In this document: in pieces, positions 16,203 through 23,265 of the stretch
How the letters are laid out: every line of letters starts with the position of its first letter
Numbering within the stretch: the stretch's first letter is position 1
DNA from: Prorocentrum cordatum
Lineage: Eukaryota; Sar; Dinophyceae; Prorocentrales; Prorocentraceae
Length of the DNA: 26,000 bases
Reading direction: 5' to 3'
NCBI GenBank assembly: GCA_963575745.1
Contig: CAUYUJ010017852.1
Location: 191,863 to 217,862 of the forward strand
Notes under the pieces: model-generated
Databases searched by the model: none
Told to the model about the DNA's origin: nothing
The model's input: only the letters and a program-made list of their open reading frames with translations
Position numbers and translations under genes: made by a program

Positions 16203-16705
16203 TTATTCTGTGAGAGGGACTGAGCTCAATATACGTAGCACCCCGCAGTCGCGGATAAGAGTGAGGGGGCGGCGGAGGCGGCGGGCGAAGCTTTGCGCGC
16301 GGGCGCGCGCTGTCAGAGGAAGCAGAAGGAGCAGCAGGGCGATGCGCCACGTAAGCCTGCGCCACGTCTCCAGCCAGCAAGCTGCCTCGGTGCGCACGCG
16401 CCCCCAGAGCCCTGCTTGGCTGGCCTCGCCAGCCCAGATCTGCACCTCCATGGCGAGAAGAACATCTCGCACCGCTTTGTCCCGGGCAGCAGCGCGCTCT
16501 GCAGGTACCACCGGACGTTGTCGCCAGCAATGCGGCTTCGTCTTGAAATCGCAATCATACCGGCAGTTGCCGCCAGGGGTGTGGACCCGCATCTGGCACC
16601 TAATGGACGACGTTGCCTTGTAGTCATCTGGGATTCGTACAGGCGCACCGCAACAAGGACAGGCATGAAATGATCCAGGGCGGGCTAAGATGCTGGCCCG
16701 TTTTC
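16203..16705 (-). CDS. Cys-rich open frame on the minus strand, possible nested gene or gene fragment; product unknown
   Basis: The frame reads CPCCGAPVRIPDD near 16660, then further cysteines (RCQMRVH, GNCRYDCDF, KPHCW) in a pattern that could bind zinc. A helical, Ala/Arg/Glu-rich stretch follows (AERAAARDKAVRD, LLAMEVQIW), then a Trp-rich stretch and a short run of leucines near 16310-16330. Codons in this frame look natural, while the opposite strand over the same bases does not. Upstream of 16705 the frame enters the start of a dispersed repeat (16737), so no convincing initiation codon exists; an AG|G acceptor at about 16706 could begin an exon. No family was recognised. It lies inside the inferred intron of the plus-strand GTPase gene. 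Confidence 0.35.
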
Positions 16706-16736
16706 CTGCATTGTGTCCAGCGAGGCCGCCAGAACT

Positions 16737-16899
16737 CAGGAGGGGAAAAAACACACAGACACAATTCATCGTCGATTCCACAGAAAATATTGGAAAATAT
16801 GGGAAGTGGGGGGGAAGACAAAAACCCAGAAAACATGGGAAAAATATTGGGAATCTTTTTATTTGTGCGCATTTATTTGTGTGTCCCAGGGTCCCTTCA
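16737..16899 (+). repeat. GGGAA-rich dispersed repeat, copy R1
   Basis: It starts CAGGAGGGG and ends GTCCCTTCA. Shared blocks are ACACAGACACAAT, ATCGTCGATTCC, ATATGGGAAGTGGGGGGGAA, GACAAAAACCCAGAAAACAT and TTTGTGTGTCCCAGGG. The length is about 163 bp. Three more copies lie at 18053, 23266 and 24474, all in this orientation. The bases AGAAC appear just outside both ends (16731-16735 and 16900-16904, one base offset) and may be a target duplication. There is no coding capacity. Confidence 0.85.
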
Positions 16900-17060
16900 A
16901 GAACACCGGGGGAGATTCTGCACGCGATGGATCTGGTCGGTTTTCGGTTTGGCCTTCGCCTCAGCCTTCGCTTCGTGTGCCACGGTGCAGGAAAAAGCCG
17001 CCTGGGCAGAGATGACTACGGATGAGTTGTCCCTTTCCCCCGTCCCCCCAGAAGCCCCAT

Positions 17061-17228
17061 GTGTAGCCCCCAAGTGTGGCCCCCAAGTGTGGCCCCCATG
17101 TGTAGCCCCCAAGTTTAGCCCCCAAGTGTAGCCCCCAAGTGTAGCCCCCAAGTGCAGCCCCCAAGTGTAGCCCCCAAGTATAGCCCCCAAGTGTAGCCCC
17201 CAAGTGTAGCCCCCAAGTGTTGCCCCCA
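17061..17228 (+). repeat. Minisatellite, 13-bp unit, about 13 copies
   Basis: The unit is GTGTAGCCCCCAA with single-base variants (GTGTGG, GTTTAG, GTGCAG, GTATAG, GTGTTG). Frames in it read as Gly/Thr/Trp/Leu repeats on the minus strand and are artefacts. The copies are adjacent without spacers, so this is not a CRISPR-like array. Confidence 0.95.
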
Positions 17229-17456
17229 GAGGCCGTGCCCTCCATCCGGCTACGCGCGCGCAGGGACAAAGAATGACAGTTCGGACCCCCTCACTCTGAC
17301 TTGATCGGCCTTCCTACTTCAATTCTGTTTTTACCCACTTCTCCCGACCAGCGTGTGAAGGGGCCCTTGGGGCCAAGAAAAACACGAAGGGTGCACGTTT
17401 CTCCCCCCCCACCCTCACGTGTCGCTCTCCATGAGTTACGCAGCGCCCGATGTTCC
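17229..17456. other. Unassigned intronic sequence
   Basis: There is no recognised gene or repeat apart from a C-rich run at 17403-17410. Confidence 0.4.
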
Positions 17457-17820
17457 AGGCCTCCCAGATGAGGTCCGACTGGATGTGGCAGGAGGATCGC
17501 GCCCCGTCGCAAATGCCTCGGCGAGGCGGGTCGATTTGGAGGCCGATCTTACAGTCAGCCCTCGTAGGAAGGATGGGCAACCTTTCCAAGGGTACATTCG
17601 CATCATTGTCTCCTCGGTCCATCCTTGGCCACCCTCGTTGACCGCGCCTCGCTCGAAAAGCTTCGAGATGGCCTTTCAAGGCTCTTGCATCCTTATCGTG
17701 CGTCCTTCTGATACGGGTCGACTGTATACGTGCCGATGGCACCGATGCATCGCCGACGTCGCCGAGGCATCGGCGATGCGGCGCGATCCTCTGACCCGAT
17801 GTGCTCGGACCCCATTGATC
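17457..17820. mobile_element. Inverted-repeat element with 57-bp arms (about 75% identical)
   Basis: Arms lie at 17468-17524 and 17759-17815. The best-conserved parts are GGTCCGA, GAGGATCGCGCC and ATGCCTCGGCGA. A third copy of the left arm (GGCCTCCCAGATGGGGTCCGA, then GGAGGATCGCGCCGCCTCGC) lies at 21920-21985. The interior at 17683-17720 resembles the right end of the 25-bp-TIR element at 24072-24238 (CTTGCRTCCTTA-CG-GCGTCCTT), suggesting one element inserted into another. There is no coding capacity. Confidence 0.6.
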
Positions 17821-18030
17821 TGCACGAACGAGATGGGCACGGAGAGAATGGGTAGAATGCCCAACAGCAGTTCCTGCTCATTTTGAACAGGACTCGCTGT
17901 CCGCGCCGCCGCGGCCTGTGTCCAGTCGAGACATAAGGCCGCCTACCCAACAGCGGACGCTGTCGGTTTGGGACAACATGTGTTGTTGGGCATTGTACCC
18001 ATTGTTTCCGTACCCATCTCGGGCGTCCAA
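17821..18030. mobile_element. Foldback element with inverted ends of about 47 bp
   Basis: Left end blocks CGAGATGGG, ACGGAGAG, AATGGGTA and AATGCCCAACA are matched in inverse order by TGTTGGGCATT, TACCCATT, TCCGTACCCATCTCG on the right. It directly follows the previous inverted-repeat element and is followed 22 bp later by repeat copy R2. A diverged relative lies at 14295-14490. Confidence 0.7.
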
Positions 18031-18052
18031 AACGATTCGGGATGAAGATTTT

Positions 18053-18213
18053 CAGGAGGGGAAGCACACACAGACACAATCAATCGGCGATTCCCCAGAA
18101 AATATGGGAACATATGGGAAGTGGGGGGGAAGACAAAAACCCAGAAACTATGGGAACATATGGGGCATCTTCTTATCTGTGTGTATTTGTTTGTGTGCTT
18201 GTGGGCCCCTTCA
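18053..18213 (+). repeat. GGGAA-rich dispersed repeat, copy R2
   Basis: It has the same ordered blocks as R1 (16737), starting CAGGAGGGG and ending GGCCCCTTCA, about 161 bp. Internal ATATGGGAA units are repeated more regularly here than in R1. Confidence 0.85.
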
Positions 18214-18379
18214 AAAATGGAGGATCCAGAGGAGGGCGAGCCCAGCCAGCGGCGGCCCTCCCCGGCGCTGCTCGCTCGCTCTCTTCGGGCCCCCCCTGGA
18301 GACTCCTCGCCGCCACGGCGGGGCCCGCGCCGAAAGAGGCGCCCAAGACGGCCCGGGTAGGCCTCCCAAAGAGCACCCA

Positions 18380-18502
18380 AGGAGGGAAGGGGGAGGGAAG
18401 AGGAGGAGGAGGAGGAGGAGGAGGAGGAGGAGGAGGAGGAGGAGGAGGAGGAGAAGGAGGAGGAGGAGGAGGAGGAGGAGGAACAGGAGGAGGACGAGGA
18501 GG
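18380..18502 (+). repeat. GGA trinucleotide microsatellite
   Basis: It is an almost uninterrupted GGA run with occasional GAA and GAC. The purine strand is the plus strand here, opposite to the CTC tract at 15209. The flanking sequence 18214-18360 can be read as a short Pro/Arg-rich frame from an ATG at 18219, with no recognisable product. Confidence 0.9.
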
Positions 18503-18704
18503 CCAAAACCATAGACTGCCCACCAGTTGTTCAAGGAACTTGGCATTCGATTCCTGTCGGCCTTCCGACGCCTCGAGACGGCCCCATGGGGCCCCCAAGA
18601 TCGCCCCAGCTTCACGAGGATGGGCCCGCCGTTGTCTCGTGTGGCCCTCCTCCGAGAGGGGGCGCCGTCTCGGGCCGCGGCTGGCGATGGCTTGGATTAT
18701 GATG
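18503..18704. other. Unassigned intronic sequence
   Basis: There is no recognised gene or repeat. Confidence 0.4.
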
Positions 18705-18883
18705 TTCCGGCCTGCTTTGCGTTGCTCCCCAGAAATAAATTCGAGCACCAGGAAAGCAAGGAGACTGGCCAGTTGTCACGTGTCGGGCCCTGTGAGGCGA
18801 TGCTCGTCCGACATTGTTTCGATACTTTTCTGGGTGCTCGGATTTGTTTCTGGGACGGGGCCCTTGAGCACGATGGGAGCAAC
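18705..18883 (+). repeat. Dispersed repeat, copy 2 (partner at 3050-3253)
   Basis: It has the same blocks in the same order as 3050-3253, including CGTGTCGGGCCCTGTGAGGC and CCCTTGAGCACGATGGGAGC. It lacks the central insertion of copy 1. Confidence 0.7.
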
Positions 18884-19011
18884 CTAAGGCTCGCAGCGCA
18901 TGTCTTCCGCTCCACCGCTCAGCTCCAGGCTGCTCAGCCTTCGGGTCCTGGGGGTCCTCTGGGAATCAGGCGGGCCGGCCCCGCTCTCGAAGCCTCCGCT
19001 TCTAGGACTAA

Positions 19012-19154
19012 GTCGGGCCTGTTCCTCTACAGGAGGACTATCCAAACATAGTGAAACACATGGGACGATGTTTTGTTCCATGTGTCATCATTTTTTGAGC
19101 ATTTTTATTTTTCATTTGAAGTCCAGAATCCGCCTGTAGGGGGACACGCCCGAC
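19012..19154. mobile_element. CTACAGG-TIR MITE, copy b
   Basis: The left end GTCGGGCCTGTTCCTCTACA and the right end TGTAGGGGGACACGCCCGAC are inverted copies. The AT-rich interior contains ATGGGACGATGTTTTGTTCC and TTTTTATTTTTCATTTGAAG. The length is about 143 bp. Confidence 0.8.
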
Positions 19155-19237
19155 CTGTTTCTAGGAGGGAGAAGGCTCCCAGCGCTCTGGAGCAGTGGAC
19201 TCCACCGAGGCGGCGTACTCTGGAGCTCCTGGCGTGC

Positions 19238-19444
19238 TTCGGCGAGCGAGCGAGGGGAAGTGAGAAGGAGACGGCCTTCTCAGCGGGCTCGGCAGTCCCC
19301 CTTGGCCTTCGGGGAAGTGTTCTGAGCCAAGCCTCCTTTCCCGAAGGCGCAGGAGGCGCGAGGGATGCCCAGAAGCCCCGCCGCCTTCTGTGAGGAGGCC
19401 TTCTCCTTCGCGCTTCCCCCCCCCCCCCCGCGCTCGCCGCCGAC
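19238..19444. mobile_element. Hairpin element, GTCGGCGGCGAGC family, copy C
   Basis: The left end TTCGGCGAGCGAGCGAGGGG and the right end CGCGCTCGCCGCCGAC are inverted copies. GGCCTTCTCAGCGGG faces CCTTCTGTGAGGAGGCCTTC. An inner hairpin pairs CTTCGGGGAAGTGTTCTGAG with the facing TTTCCCGAAG. A run of 16 C lies near the right end. Confidence 0.7.
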
Positions 19445-19690
19445 CCTCGTTTCCAGCAGAGCGTGTCGCGCGGGCTGCCCGCGCAAGCCACCGCGCGGGG
19501 GCGCCATGCCCACCCCGCGCGGGGCCCGCCCCTCTTCGCCGCTCGCCTGCCAGAGGCGGGGGCACAGCCTGCCCTGCCTGCCGCGGCCGGGTCCGTGGGC
19601 CTCCGCGCAGCCTGCGAGAGAGGCCGGCAGGGGCGCCGCGAGTCAGCCACGCGCCGGGAGGGGGGTGGTTGCAAGTCATTCAGAGCGTGA
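19445..19690 (+). other. GC-rich island, possible exon but no recognised product
   Basis: After CTCGTTTCCAG (19447-19457) the plus strand stays open to a stop near 19691 in a frame rich in Ala, Arg, Gly and Pro. The abrupt rise in GC and the acceptor-like start would suit an exon. The composition is also typical of non-coding GC-rich DNA, and no motif was seen. Confidence 0.2.
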
Positions 19691-19833
19691 ATTACCTCCC
19701 CCGCTTTCGCTTCCAGACAAAATCGTCATACCACGCGCCTCCGTCAAGCGACCAGTACAGGCTTCAATTTGGCATCGTTTGGTATCTCTTGGAAGCGAGG
19801 GTGGTCAAAAGCGAGGTAGGTTTGTTTTCCCCC
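19687..19833. repeat. Imperfect inverted repeat
   Basis: TTACCTC, CGCTT, GCTTCCA and ATACCA on the left (19691-19735) are matched in inverse order by TTGGTAT, TGGAAGCGAG, AAAGCGAGGTAGG on the right (19789-19820). It is probably a decayed foldback element. Confidence 0.4.
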
Positions 19834-19924
19834 TAGTCATAGGAGCCCTGTGTACCCTCGTAGTTCTGTCTGTAGAGTGCGTTAGCGTCGACAAGCGTCT
19901 GGTCATCGGTGAGGTAGTGCCGTC

Positions 19925-20000
19925 TCAGCGTCGGCTGGCGTCGACTGGCGCTGATTCAGCGTCGCTTAGCGTCGACCAGCGTCGATTAGCGTCGATTCGC
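19925..20000 (+). repeat. Minisatellite, 10-bp unit, about 7 copies
   Basis: Successive units are variants of TTAGCGTCGA (TCAGCGTCGG, TGGCGTCGAC, TCAGCGTCGC, CCAGCGTCGA, TTAGCGTCGA). Isolated units (TTAGCGTCGACAAGCGTC) lie just upstream at 19883-19898. Confidence 0.8.
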
Positions 20001-20044
20001 AGGAGCCGGCAGGATGATGTGGGAGGCACCCATGAGTTGCCACC

Positions 20045-20180
20045 GAAGAGGGGGGTATGGGGAGGGGTGAGGTTTCTTAGAAGCCCCCCCGGCCTCTTGG
20101 AAGGCGCGGGCCTCATCTGTAGATGCAAGGCCCGCGCCTCCCAGAAGCAGCCTTCTTCTGAGAAGCCTTCCCCCCTCCCC
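20045..20180. mobile_element. Hairpin element, perhaps a distant relative of the GGCGAGC family
   Basis: The inner arms GGAAGGCGCGGGCCT (20098-20112) and AGGCCCGCGCCTCCCAGAAG surround a 14-base loop. Outer arms GGGGAGGGGTGAGG-TTCTTAGAAG and CTTCTGAGAAGCCTTCCCCC continue the pairing. The CTTCTGAGAAG phrase is shared with the hairpin family, but the GCGGCGAGC ends are absent. Confidence 0.55.
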
Positions 20181-20266
20181 CCTCCTCCCTCCTCCCTCCT
20201 CCCTCCTCCCTCCTCCCTCCTCCCTCCTCCCTCCTCCTCCTCCTCCTCCTCCTCCTGCTCCCCTCC
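20166..20266 (+). repeat. Minisatellite, 7-bp unit (CCCTCCT), about 8 copies, then CTC repeats
   Basis: A heptamer array runs over about 20181-20240 and then changes into CTC triplets. It looks like expansion of a pyrimidine tract in two different registers. Confidence 0.85.
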
Positions 20267-20391
20267 CCCCACCCCCCGGTGTGCAGCGCGCCCAGCGAGT
20301 GCCTCCCCGCAAACGCCCTTCAAAAACATGCCTTCCCCTGTGTCATGGATCGCAGATCCCCGCGGCGGACCCCGGCCATTTGCGAGCAGCT

Positions 20392-20647
20392 ACTTTGCCG
20401 GTAGCAGAACGCGCTTGTCTCGAAGAAGAAGAATGAAAAGGCATAAGCATAATTGTTTGGCGCTCCGCGCGGATTTCTTGGATCCGCGCTGGGACCCCCC
20501 CGGCGGCGCCTCCGGCGCCGCCCTTGGCGCTCTCCGCCCGCCAGCGAGGGGGATCCAGCGCCGATCCGAGAAATTCGCGCGGAGCGCCAAAAGTTTATGG
20601 TTATGCCGTGTTCTCTTCGAGTTTTTATTCTGCCTGTGGCGTAAAGT
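20392..20647. mobile_element. Foldback element with long inverted ends (58-95 bp)
   Basis: The strongest inner arm pairs TTTGGCGCTCCGCGCGGATT (from 20456) with the inverse CGCGCGGAGCGCCAAA (20575-20590). It continues inward through GGATCCGCGCTGG and CCAGCGCCGATCC. Outer parts GCAGAA, CTCGAAGA and GGCATAA are also matched (TTATGCC, TCTTCGAG, TTCTGCC). The right edge overlaps or abuts MITE copy e. There is no coding capacity. Confidence 0.65.
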
Positions 20648-20845
20648 CGGGCCTGTCCCTCCACAGGAGGAAGATCCAAAAACAGTCAAACATATTATGG
20701 GGATGATCTTTCTAATGTTTTTTTTTACAAATAATAATAATAATAATAAGCATAATCATAATAATAATAATTATAAAAGAAAGAACATTTTGGAGTATCT
20801 TTTGACTATGTTTTATGTTTCCTCCAAAATTTGCCCGCGCCCCCG
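20646..20845. mobile_element. CTACAGG-TIR MITE, copy e, with degraded right end
   Basis: The left end GTCGGGCCTGTCCCTCCACA is clear. An ATA microsatellite interrupts the interior. The right end survives only as TCCAAAATTTGCCCGC near 20822-20837, so the right TIR is degraded. Confidence 0.55.
20728..20773 (+). repeat. ATA/AAT microsatellite
   Basis: Interrupted ATA triplets preceded by a run of nine T. It is unusual among the otherwise GC-rich triplet repeats of this window. Confidence 0.85.
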
Positions 20846-21165
20846 GAGGCCTGGACCCCTTCCCCGGGACCGGCTTCTCCTCGTGAGTCGTTCTCTGACG
20901 GTCTCGGGGCTTGGTGAGGGCCTCCAGAGGCCTAAGATAACGAAACACCTCCCGTCGTGAATTTTGCATGACCCGAGGGGGTGTACGTCCTCCCAGAGGG
21001 GCTGGAAGACAGCGCTGCCAGGCCTGAAGGACGCCCTTCGGTGCCGATGTTTGCTTGGGAGCTTCTGTCGCATCCCCGGGCTGGGCACGCCGGGCACCGC
21101 AGGCTGGCCTCAAGGGGTCTCCCGCCTGCCTTCAGGCAAAAGCGCGAGAAGTCATGATGATGTCA
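20846..21165. other. Unassigned intronic sequence
   Basis: No gene or repeat is recognised. Open frames here have no motif. Confidence 0.4.
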
Positions 21166-21205
21166 AGCATGTCCCCCTCTACAGGGGGAACATCCATAAA
21201 TACCC
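21166..21205 (+). repeat. Partial CTACAGG end (solo left end)
   Basis: GTCCCCCTCTACAGGGGGAA followed by CATCCATAAA matches the inner part of the left end of the CTACAGG MITEs. The outer GTCGGGC and a right end are missing. Confidence 0.5.
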
Positions 21206-21256
21206 ACAACTTCTACAGTCACAACGCGAGGGGGTCTGGCAGCGCGCTCGCCTTAA

Positions 21257-21433
21257 GTCGGGCCTGTCCCCCTACAGGGGGATTTTCGACGAACAAATTT
21301 TAAAACATACAACCAAAATAGTACAAACATATTCTGGGGACTATTTTTTGAGCGTTGTTTAACCTTTTTGGGATATTTTTGGGATATGTTTTATTTTTCG
21401 TTGAAAATCCCCCTGTAGGGGGACACGCCCGAC
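21257..21433. mobile_element. CTACAGG-TIR MITE, copy c, best preserved
   Basis: The inverted ends match at about 35 of 37 positions, from GTCGGGCCTGTCCCCCTACA on the left to TGTAGGGGGACACGCCCGAC on the right, continuing inward to CGAA/TTCG. Each end is itself nearly palindromic (TCCCCCTACAGGGGGA), so each end could fold alone. The interior is AT-rich with GGGATATTTTTGGGATAT. It ends only 41 bp before the GTPase exon at 21475. Confidence 0.85.
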
Positions 21434-21474
21434 ATTAGGCTCGCCGAGCGAGCGCGCGCGGCCCGGGCCGGGAG

Positions 21475-21543
21475 GCCTGGTCTTCCCGTCGGTCGCCGCG
21501 ACGAAGGCGCACCTCGTCATCAGCAACACTGTGCCCCTGGCGG
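21475..21543 (+). CDS. Next exon of the LSG1/GNL1-like GTPase (after G3)
   Basis: Read from the AG|G at 21473-21475, the bases encode LVFPSVAATKAHLVISNTVP followed by L-A. DCPGLVFPS followed by a TKA-type helix and a VP/LP turn is the stretch that follows the G3 motif in LSG1/GNL1 proteins. The first two bases complete the Gly codon begun by the single G at 15605. The likely end is GCGG|GC at 21543, a GC donor; beyond it the frame becomes Gly/Arg-rich and enters a GGA microsatellite. Later exons, with the family's C-terminal helical domain, were not found. Natural codons and agreement with the preceding exon argue for an expressed gene rather than a relic. Confidence 0.6.
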
Positions 21544-21582
21544 GCAGGGCGGCCGGGCCGCACATTCGCTGGGGGCGTGGGC

Positions 21583-21708
21583 GAGGAGGAGGAGGAGGAG
21601 GAGGAGGAGGAGGAGGAGGAGGAGGAGGAGGGAGGAGGAGGGGGAGGAGAGGGAGGGAGGGAGGAGGAGGAGGAGGAGGAGGAGGAGGAGGAGGAGGAGG
21701 GAGGAGGG
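21583..21708 (+). repeat. GGA trinucleotide microsatellite
   Basis: A GGA run with GGGA interruptions begins about 40 bp after the GTPase exon. Confidence 0.9.
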
Positions 21709-21784
21709 CCTTCAGAATAGCCCCATGTGTTTTTGCGTTTCGGTCGCGGTGCGGAGGATTTCGTGGAGGAGCCAACTTGAGCCA

Positions 21785-21862
21785 ACAGGAGGAGAAGGAG
21801 GGGGAGGAGGAGAGGGGAGAGGAGGAGGAGGAGGAGGAGGAGGAGGAGGAGGAGGAGGAGGG
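21785..21862 (+). repeat. GGA trinucleotide microsatellite
   Basis: A second GGA run, separated from the first by about 75 bp of non-repetitive sequence. Confidence 0.9.
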
Positions 21863-21914
21863 TCTGTCCCCTCCTCCCGGCCCCTGGCTCCCCCATCGGG
21901 TCCGTCCCCTCCTC

Positions 21915-22075
21915 TCCTAGGCCTCCCAGATGGGGTCCGAGTCGATGGGGTCGGAGGATCGCGCCGCCTCGCCGATGCATCGCCGATGCATCGCCGATGA
22001 GGCTCGATGTGGCGCCCGATTTTCTCCACGCCGACGACGCCGATGCATTGCCGGCGTCGCTGATGCATCGGCGAT
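21915..22075 (+). repeat. Repeat related to the 17457-17820 arms, with a GCCGATGCATC array
   Basis: GGCCTCCCAGATGGGGTCCGA and GGAGGATCGCGCCGCCTCGC match the left arm of the 17.5-kb element. A short array of CGCCGATGCAT units follows at about 21971-22000 and related units continue to 22075, where hairpin copy D begins directly. Confidence 0.65.
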
Positions 22076-22275
22076 GTCGGCGGCGAGCAATGGGGGGAGG
22101 TGAGAAGGGGCGGGCCTTCTCAGAAGGTTCGGAAGTCCTCTGGGCTTCTGAAAAGTGTTCAGAGTCTTTTCCGAAGACACAAAAAGATTCGAAAGGCTGG
22201 AGGTCCCATGAGAAGCGCCGCCGCCTTCTGAGAAGGCCTTCTCCTTCTCGTTCCCCCCACTCGCTCGCCGCCGAC
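22076..22275. mobile_element. Hairpin element, GTCGGCGGCGAGC family, copy D
   Basis: The ends GTCGGCGGCGAGC and GCTCGCCGCCGAC are perfect inverted copies. Arms continue through GGTGAGAAGGGGCGGGCCTT and the facing AAGGCCTTCTCCTTCTCGTT. An inner hairpin pairs TTCAGAGTCTTTTCCGAAGA with AAAAGATTCGAAAGG loosely. It is the family member with the best ends, at 200 bp. Confidence 0.8.
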
Positions 22276-22303
22276 TCCTCCTGGGCAGCGGGCAAGATCG
22301 GAG

Positions 22304-22375
22304 GTGGGTACAGCCAGACCGAGGGATGAGATCAAGGTCGGTTCGGGGAGGGTACCCTCATGTTCTTCGTGCTTG
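22304..22375 (+). repeat. Short dispersed repeat, copy 1 (partner at 22849-22920)
   Basis: Shared blocks are CAG-C-GACCGAGG, GAGGTCGGTT or AAGGTCGGTT, GGG-GGG and TGTTCTTCG. The two copies lie about 545 bp apart in the same orientation, with MITE copy d between them. Confidence 0.5.
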
Positions 22376-22577
22376 TTTTATGTTCTCGTGCATCCTGGGG
22401 AGGGTACCCTTAGATGTTTTTCCTGTGCTGGATTGTGTTGGCCGGCGGAGGGTCTCATGCTCTTGGAGGATGTTATTCCGCCTCAGGTGTTTTAGAACCC
22501 CAACCTTGGAGCACGTCTTTCGGGAAATGCACAGTGACACGAACTGACAAACTCGGGGGTCCGCGCGGATTCTCGGA

Positions 22578-22727
22578 TCGGAGTCCCCCTATTCTACAGG
22601 AGGAATATTCCAAAATTATGAAAAGTAGTCCGGGATTGTCCTAGTATGTTTGATTATGTTTGAATAGTTGTTTTGATTATTGTAGAATGGTTCTTCTAAA
22701 ATCCGCCTGTAGGCAGACATGCCCGAC
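22578..22727. mobile_element. CTACAGG-TIR MITE, copy d
   Basis: The left end is degraded outside (TCGGAGTCCCCCTATTCTAC) but continues AGGAGGAATATTCCAAAA. The right end TAAAATCCGCCTGTAGG continues to ACATGCCCGAC. The length is about 150 bp with an AT-rich interior. Confidence 0.7.
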
Positions 22728-22848
22728 CTAGCTGTAGAGCCACCGAACCGTGTCCAGTCGAAGAGCGAACTTGTTCCGTTTCTCGAGAGCACACTTGCTG
22801 CGTGTGCGCTGGCAAAATTAGCGCGCAGCTCATCGGCGACTCGTGTTA

Positions 22849-22920
22849 CAGTCGGACCGAGGCACAAGAGCGAGGTCGGTTCTGGGTGGGGATGGCCTGG
22901 TGTTCTTCGCGTGTGTCGGC
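22849..22920 (+). repeat. Short dispersed repeat, copy 2
   Basis: Partner of 22304-22375, with the same ordered blocks. Confidence 0.5.
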
Positions 22921-22968
22921 TGTTCTTGTGGACGGGCCTCCATTGTAGAGCCCCCAAACATTTCTCCT

Positions 22969-23120
22969 CCTCCTCCTCTTCCTCCTCCTCCTCCTCCTTC
23001 CCCTCCTCCCAGTCGAACAGCGAGCTGCCCTGTGTCCAGTTCTCGAGAGAGGGCGTGCTGCGGCCTCCCTCCTCCTCTTCCTCCTCCTCCTCCTCATCAT
23101 CATCAGCAGCAGCAGCAGCA

Positions 23121-23199
<79 letters not shown>

Positions 23200-23200
23200 G
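22969..23200 (+). repeat. Compound microsatellite: CTC, then CAT, CAG and CAT
   Basis: CTC runs lie at 22969-23010 and 23067-23095. They are followed by a few CAT units, five to six CAG units (23104-23120), and about 26 CAT units (23121-23199) changing to CGT. Frames read as poly-His, poly-Ile or poly-Asp and are artefacts. Confidence 0.95.
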
Positions 23201-23226
23201 TCGTCGGCACGAAGGGGGGGAAACGG

Positions 23227-23265
23227 GGCTCTGCTCCCCACCGACAAGAGCAGCCAGGGAACTGT
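23227..23265 (+). repeat. Direct repeat flanking R3, left copy
   Basis: CAAGAGCAGCCAGGGAACTG at 23245-23264, preceded by a related GCTCTGCTCCCCACCGA, is repeated right of R3 at 23424-23460 with few changes. Confidence 0.65.

Larger units (their letters stand above)
15606..21474 (+). other. Inferred intron of the GTPase gene, about 5.9 kb, repeat-filled
   Basis: The two GTPase segments join in frame if 15606-21474 is removed, with GA at the donor and AG|G at the acceptor. Short similar strings (CCGGAGG and CGGGAGG) lie at both borders, as often seen at dinoflagellate introns. Inside are CTACAGG-type MITEs near both ends, two GGGAA-rich repeats, minisatellites, foldback elements and an opposite-strand Cys-rich frame. 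Without transcript data the exact borders are provisional. Confidence 0.5.

Noticed and set aside
17061-17228. CRISPR-like array
   Set aside because: Repeat units are contiguous 13-mers without unique spacers in a eukaryotic context.
20835-20860. Second copy of the GTPase exon start (GGAGGCCTGG)
   Set aside because: Only ten bases match 21471-21480; the following codons do not encode the family motif.
19365-20960. Open frame of 531 codons on the plus strand
   Set aside because: It runs through a hairpin element, two minisatellites, a foldback element and a MITE, has no domain, and its composition follows the repeats.
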